Shown here piece after piece: positions 61,877 to 64,000 of a stretch of 64,000 nt of DNA (within the stretch, counting starts at the first letter, position 1; each line of letters starts with the position of its first letter). The stretch is taken from assembly GCF_000271665.2 (NCBI RefSeq), contig NZ_CP010978.1:1644501-1708500 (forward strand). Reading direction: 5' to 3'. The DNA is from Pelosinus fermentans JBW45. Lineage in GTDB: Bacteria; Bacillota; Negativicutes; DSM-13327. The notes beneath the pieces are model-generated. The model saw only the letters and a program-made list of their open reading frames with translations, had not been told where the DNA came from and did not search any database. The translations under genes and the position numbers were made by a program.

Positions 61877-63874
61877 ATGTGGAAATCATTGAAGTTAAGG
61901 ACCAAAATGTTGCTCGTACTGATCGTTCCAATGCTATTGGTATTAATTATAATGAGTTTCTACTCTTATTATGAAGCACGCCGTATTCTTGATGAACAAA
62001 TAGTAGAAACTGCTAGTTATTTGGTAGAAAGTAGCAGCAATAAGATATATTCTTCACTAAAAGAAAAAGAGGTATTAGTTTCGGTTACTGCTCAGGTATT
62101 AGGTGAGAAGCTAATATCACAATCGGAAGAAATTGAATTTTTAAAACAGGTCAAAGCTGCTGGGACAGGTGTTCAATCCGCTTATACAGGATATGAAGAT
62201 ATGACTTGTGCAGACTCTCAGGGAGTCACAGAAAAAAAGAAACCACAAGGGTATGACCCGCGGTCACGAGAATGGTACAAGGTGGCTTTGCAAGCTAATG
62301 GAGGAGTTGGTTATACCGAAATATATGAATCAACAGCTAAAGAGTTGTCTGTTGGCGTAGTAAAAAACATAATACGTGATGGTAAAGTTATTGGTGTTAC
62401 TGGCATTGGTATGGATATTGATCCGATACATAGACTAGCTCAGGATTTTAAAATTGGTAAAACTGGATATGCAGTTATACTAGACGCAAGAGGAAATTTT
62501 GTATATCATCCTATCTTTGGGCTAAAAGATAATATCTTAAAGAATGAAAATGGAATGCTTGCGGAATATGGAAGAACTCTCATGAATGGATCAGCTAATG
62601 TGCAAACAGGGTTAATCGATGGTGTTGATACTTTGATGGCGGCATCTCCTATTGGAAAAACTGGTTGGACATTTGTTGTCTTTGTTCCTAAAGCAGAATT
62701 GCTTGACCAAGTGAATATACTAAGAATGCATTCATTTATTTCCAGTATAGTTGCACTTTTTTTATTAGGAATCATTATTATAGTAATTACGCTGCAAATA
62801 GTGCGGCGGATTCAATTATTAAAAGAGATGGCAGAAGATATTGCAGATGGCGATTTGACGATTACTTCCAACAAAGATTTAGTAATTGGAGATGAAATTG
62901 ACAATTTAATAAACAGTTTTTCTAAAATGGCAGCAAATTTGCGTGGATTAATTTCACATGTCTATTCATCTGCTGGAAAAGTTGAAAAATCTGCTCAACA
63001 ATTTAGTGTAAGTTCGCAGCAATCTGCAGAGGCATCTTGTTCGATTGCATCTGCTATTGCTAATGTGACTCGGGGGTCGGAAGAGCAAGTGAATATATTA
63101 AAGGAGGTATCTGCAGTTGTTACCGGAATGTCAGCAAGTATTGAAGACGTAGCTGCAACGGCGGATAGAATGACTAAAGTCGCTCAGGAAGCAACTTTAG
63201 CTACAGATGCTGGACAATACGCTATAGATAAAGCAATGAGTCAAATGGAAAGTATGGTTAAGGCTGCTAGAGGAGCAAAAGAAACGTCTGGTGACCTAGA
63301 AATAGGCTCCAAGCAAATTGGAGAAATAGTAGAATTGATTTCTATTATAGCTGGACAGACAAATCTTCTGGCTCTAAATGCCGCGATAGAAGCAGCACGT
63401 GCAGGAGAACAAGGACGCGGCTTTGCTGTCGTAGCGGAAGAAGTACGAAAATTGGCTGAACAATCCGAAAGAGCAGCCTTGCAAATTACTGGATTAATTC
63501 AAAAAAATCATCAAAATATAAACAATGTAGTCGAATCAATTGATTCAGCTATTGCGAATGTTGACCAAGGCGTGACGGTGGTAAGTTCCGCAGGAGAAGA
63601 ATTTAAACAGATTTTACATTTTGTCAAAAGTGTAGATAGCCAGGTGAAAATAATTTCGACGTCATTGGCACAACTCTCCTTAGGTAGCCAACGAATCGTA
63701 ATGTCGGTGAAAGAGGCGGGAAAGACTTGTGAAGGTACTACAAGTGAATTGCAGAATGTATCTGCAGCAGTAGAGGAGCAGACAGCTTCGATGGAGGAAG
63801 TTGCTTCGACCTGTGGAATGCTATCTCAATTATCGAAGCAGCTGAAGGAGCAGGTTCATAAATTTAAAATATAG
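61877..63874 (+). CDS. Methyl-accepting chemotaxis protein, Cache type
   Basis: A 665-residue chemoreceptor. TM1 is at about 11-29, followed by a periplasmic double-Cache sensor (about 35-280, with [35 protein letters not shown]), TM2 (about 285-307), HAMP, and a cytoplasmic signalling tip ([41 protein letters not shown]). The ATG at 61877 has AAAGGTGAGG in front. Placed last after the phytases, it may sense inositol, a phosphate ester or another nutrient; the ligand cannot be read from sequence. Confidence 0.92.
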   Translation: MWKSLKLRTKMLLVLIVPMLLVLIIMSFYSYYEARRILDEQIVETASYLVESSSNKIYSSLKEKEVLVSVTAQVLGEKLISQSEEIEFLKQVKAAGTGVQSAYTGYEDMTCADSQGVTEKKKPQGYDPRSREWYKVALQANGGVGYTEIYESTAKELSVGVVKNIIRDGKVIGVTGIGMDIDPIHRLAQDFKIGKTGYAVILDARGNFVYHPIFGLKDNILKNENGMLAEYGRTLMNGSANVQTGLIDGVDTLMAASPIGKTGWTFVVFVPKAELLDQVNILRMHSFISSIVALFLLGIIIIVITLQIVRRIQLLKEMAEDIADGDLTITSNKDLVIGDEIDNLINSFSKMAANLRGLISHVYSSAGKVEKSAQQFSVSSQQSAEASCSIASAIANVTRGSEEQVNILKEVSAVVTGMSASIEDVAATADRMTKVAQEATLATDAGQYAIDKAMSQMESMVKAARGAKETSGDLEIGSKQIGEIVELISIIAGQTNLLALNAAIEAARAGEQGRGFAVVAEEVRKLAEQSERAALQITGLIQKNHQNINNVVESIDSAIANVDQGVTVVSSAGEEFKQILHFVKSVDSQVKIISTSLAQLSLGSQRIVMSVKEAGKTCEGTTSELQNVSAAVEEQTASMEEVASTCGMLSQLSKQLKEQVHKFKI

Positions 63875-63970
63875 TTTTCGACAGACTACGCTATAGCGAT
63901 TTTCTGTATAAAATAAATATGATGTTATAAGGAAGCTAAGTATGTTCTAATACGATAAAAAAGGTACCCT

Positions 63971-64000
63971 TTCTTGTTGACTAAATGATATTCAACAAGA
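63971..64000 (+). terminator. Hairpin cut by the window end
   Basis: TCTTGTTGA and TCAACAAGA pair, and the element runs off the window. It probably terminates the chemoreceptor gene. Confidence 0.4.

Overview
The window reads as chromosome from a low-GC, anaerobic, Gram-negative-type (diderm) Firmicute, most likely Negativicutes / Sporomusaceae (Pelosinus- or Sporomusa-like). The reasons are Firmicute control devices (a T-box leader, a HutP-like protein, an IolR of Bacillus type, AGGAGG ribosome sites, strong intrinsic terminators) next to an outer-membrane beta-barrel porin and periplasmic cysteine phytases of the Selenomonas type. The genus is inferred from gene content only.

Layout. 1-0.4 kb: 3' end of a KDGP aldolase, then a folded element (438-615). 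0.8-2.7 kb: exported oligoendopeptidase F. 2.9-8.3 kb: SorC-type regulator and a sorbitol PTS operon (srlD, gutM, srlA, srlE, srlB, F6P aldolase). 8.3-18.9 kb: an orphan T-box fragment, then a biotin-dependent, Na+-pumping malonate decarboxylase operon of Malonomonas type (gamma-like peptide, madB, birA, HutP-like regulator, madA, E, C, D, H, mdcG, madF, madL, madM). 19.0-21.4 kb: a T-box controls threonine dehydratase plus an AlaX-type tRNA editing protein. 21.6-28.2 kb: a sigma-54 activator, two matching palindromes and a textbook -24/-12 promoter drive a five-subunit amine (probably L-proline) dehydrogenase and RocA. 28.4-31.5 kb: an attenuated gene for an amino-acid binding lipoprotein, cut off from any permease by an IS3-family element.

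31.5-49.3 kb: a complete myo-inositol catabolic locus: iolR (divergent), iolA, iolJ, a CoA-transferase, an Fe-alcohol dehydrogenase, iolC, B, E, D, the transporter iolT, iolG, iolH, a LacI-type regulator and iolI. Two operator families are visible: 11-bp tandem repeats fitting IolR, and AACGTGC...GCACGTT palindromes at iolT, iolG and iolI that fit the LacI protein.

49.7-63.9 kb: a locus that looks built to feed inositol into that pathway. It holds a second inositol-dehydrogenase-like gene, an organophosphate-antiporter-family permease, a PHP phosphatase, a 972-residue metallophosphoesterase, three paralogous PTP-like phytases, a porin, a beta-propeller phytase and a chemoreceptor. The simplest reading is: phytate crosses the outer membrane, periplasmic phytases of two unrelated folds strip phosphate, inositol (and perhaps a lower inositol phosphate) enters the cell, and the iol enzymes ferment it to acetyl-CoA and possibly 3-hydroxypropionate/propionate. 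This phytate-to-inositol unit is the most interesting system in the window; the link is inferred from gene adjacency and family assignments.
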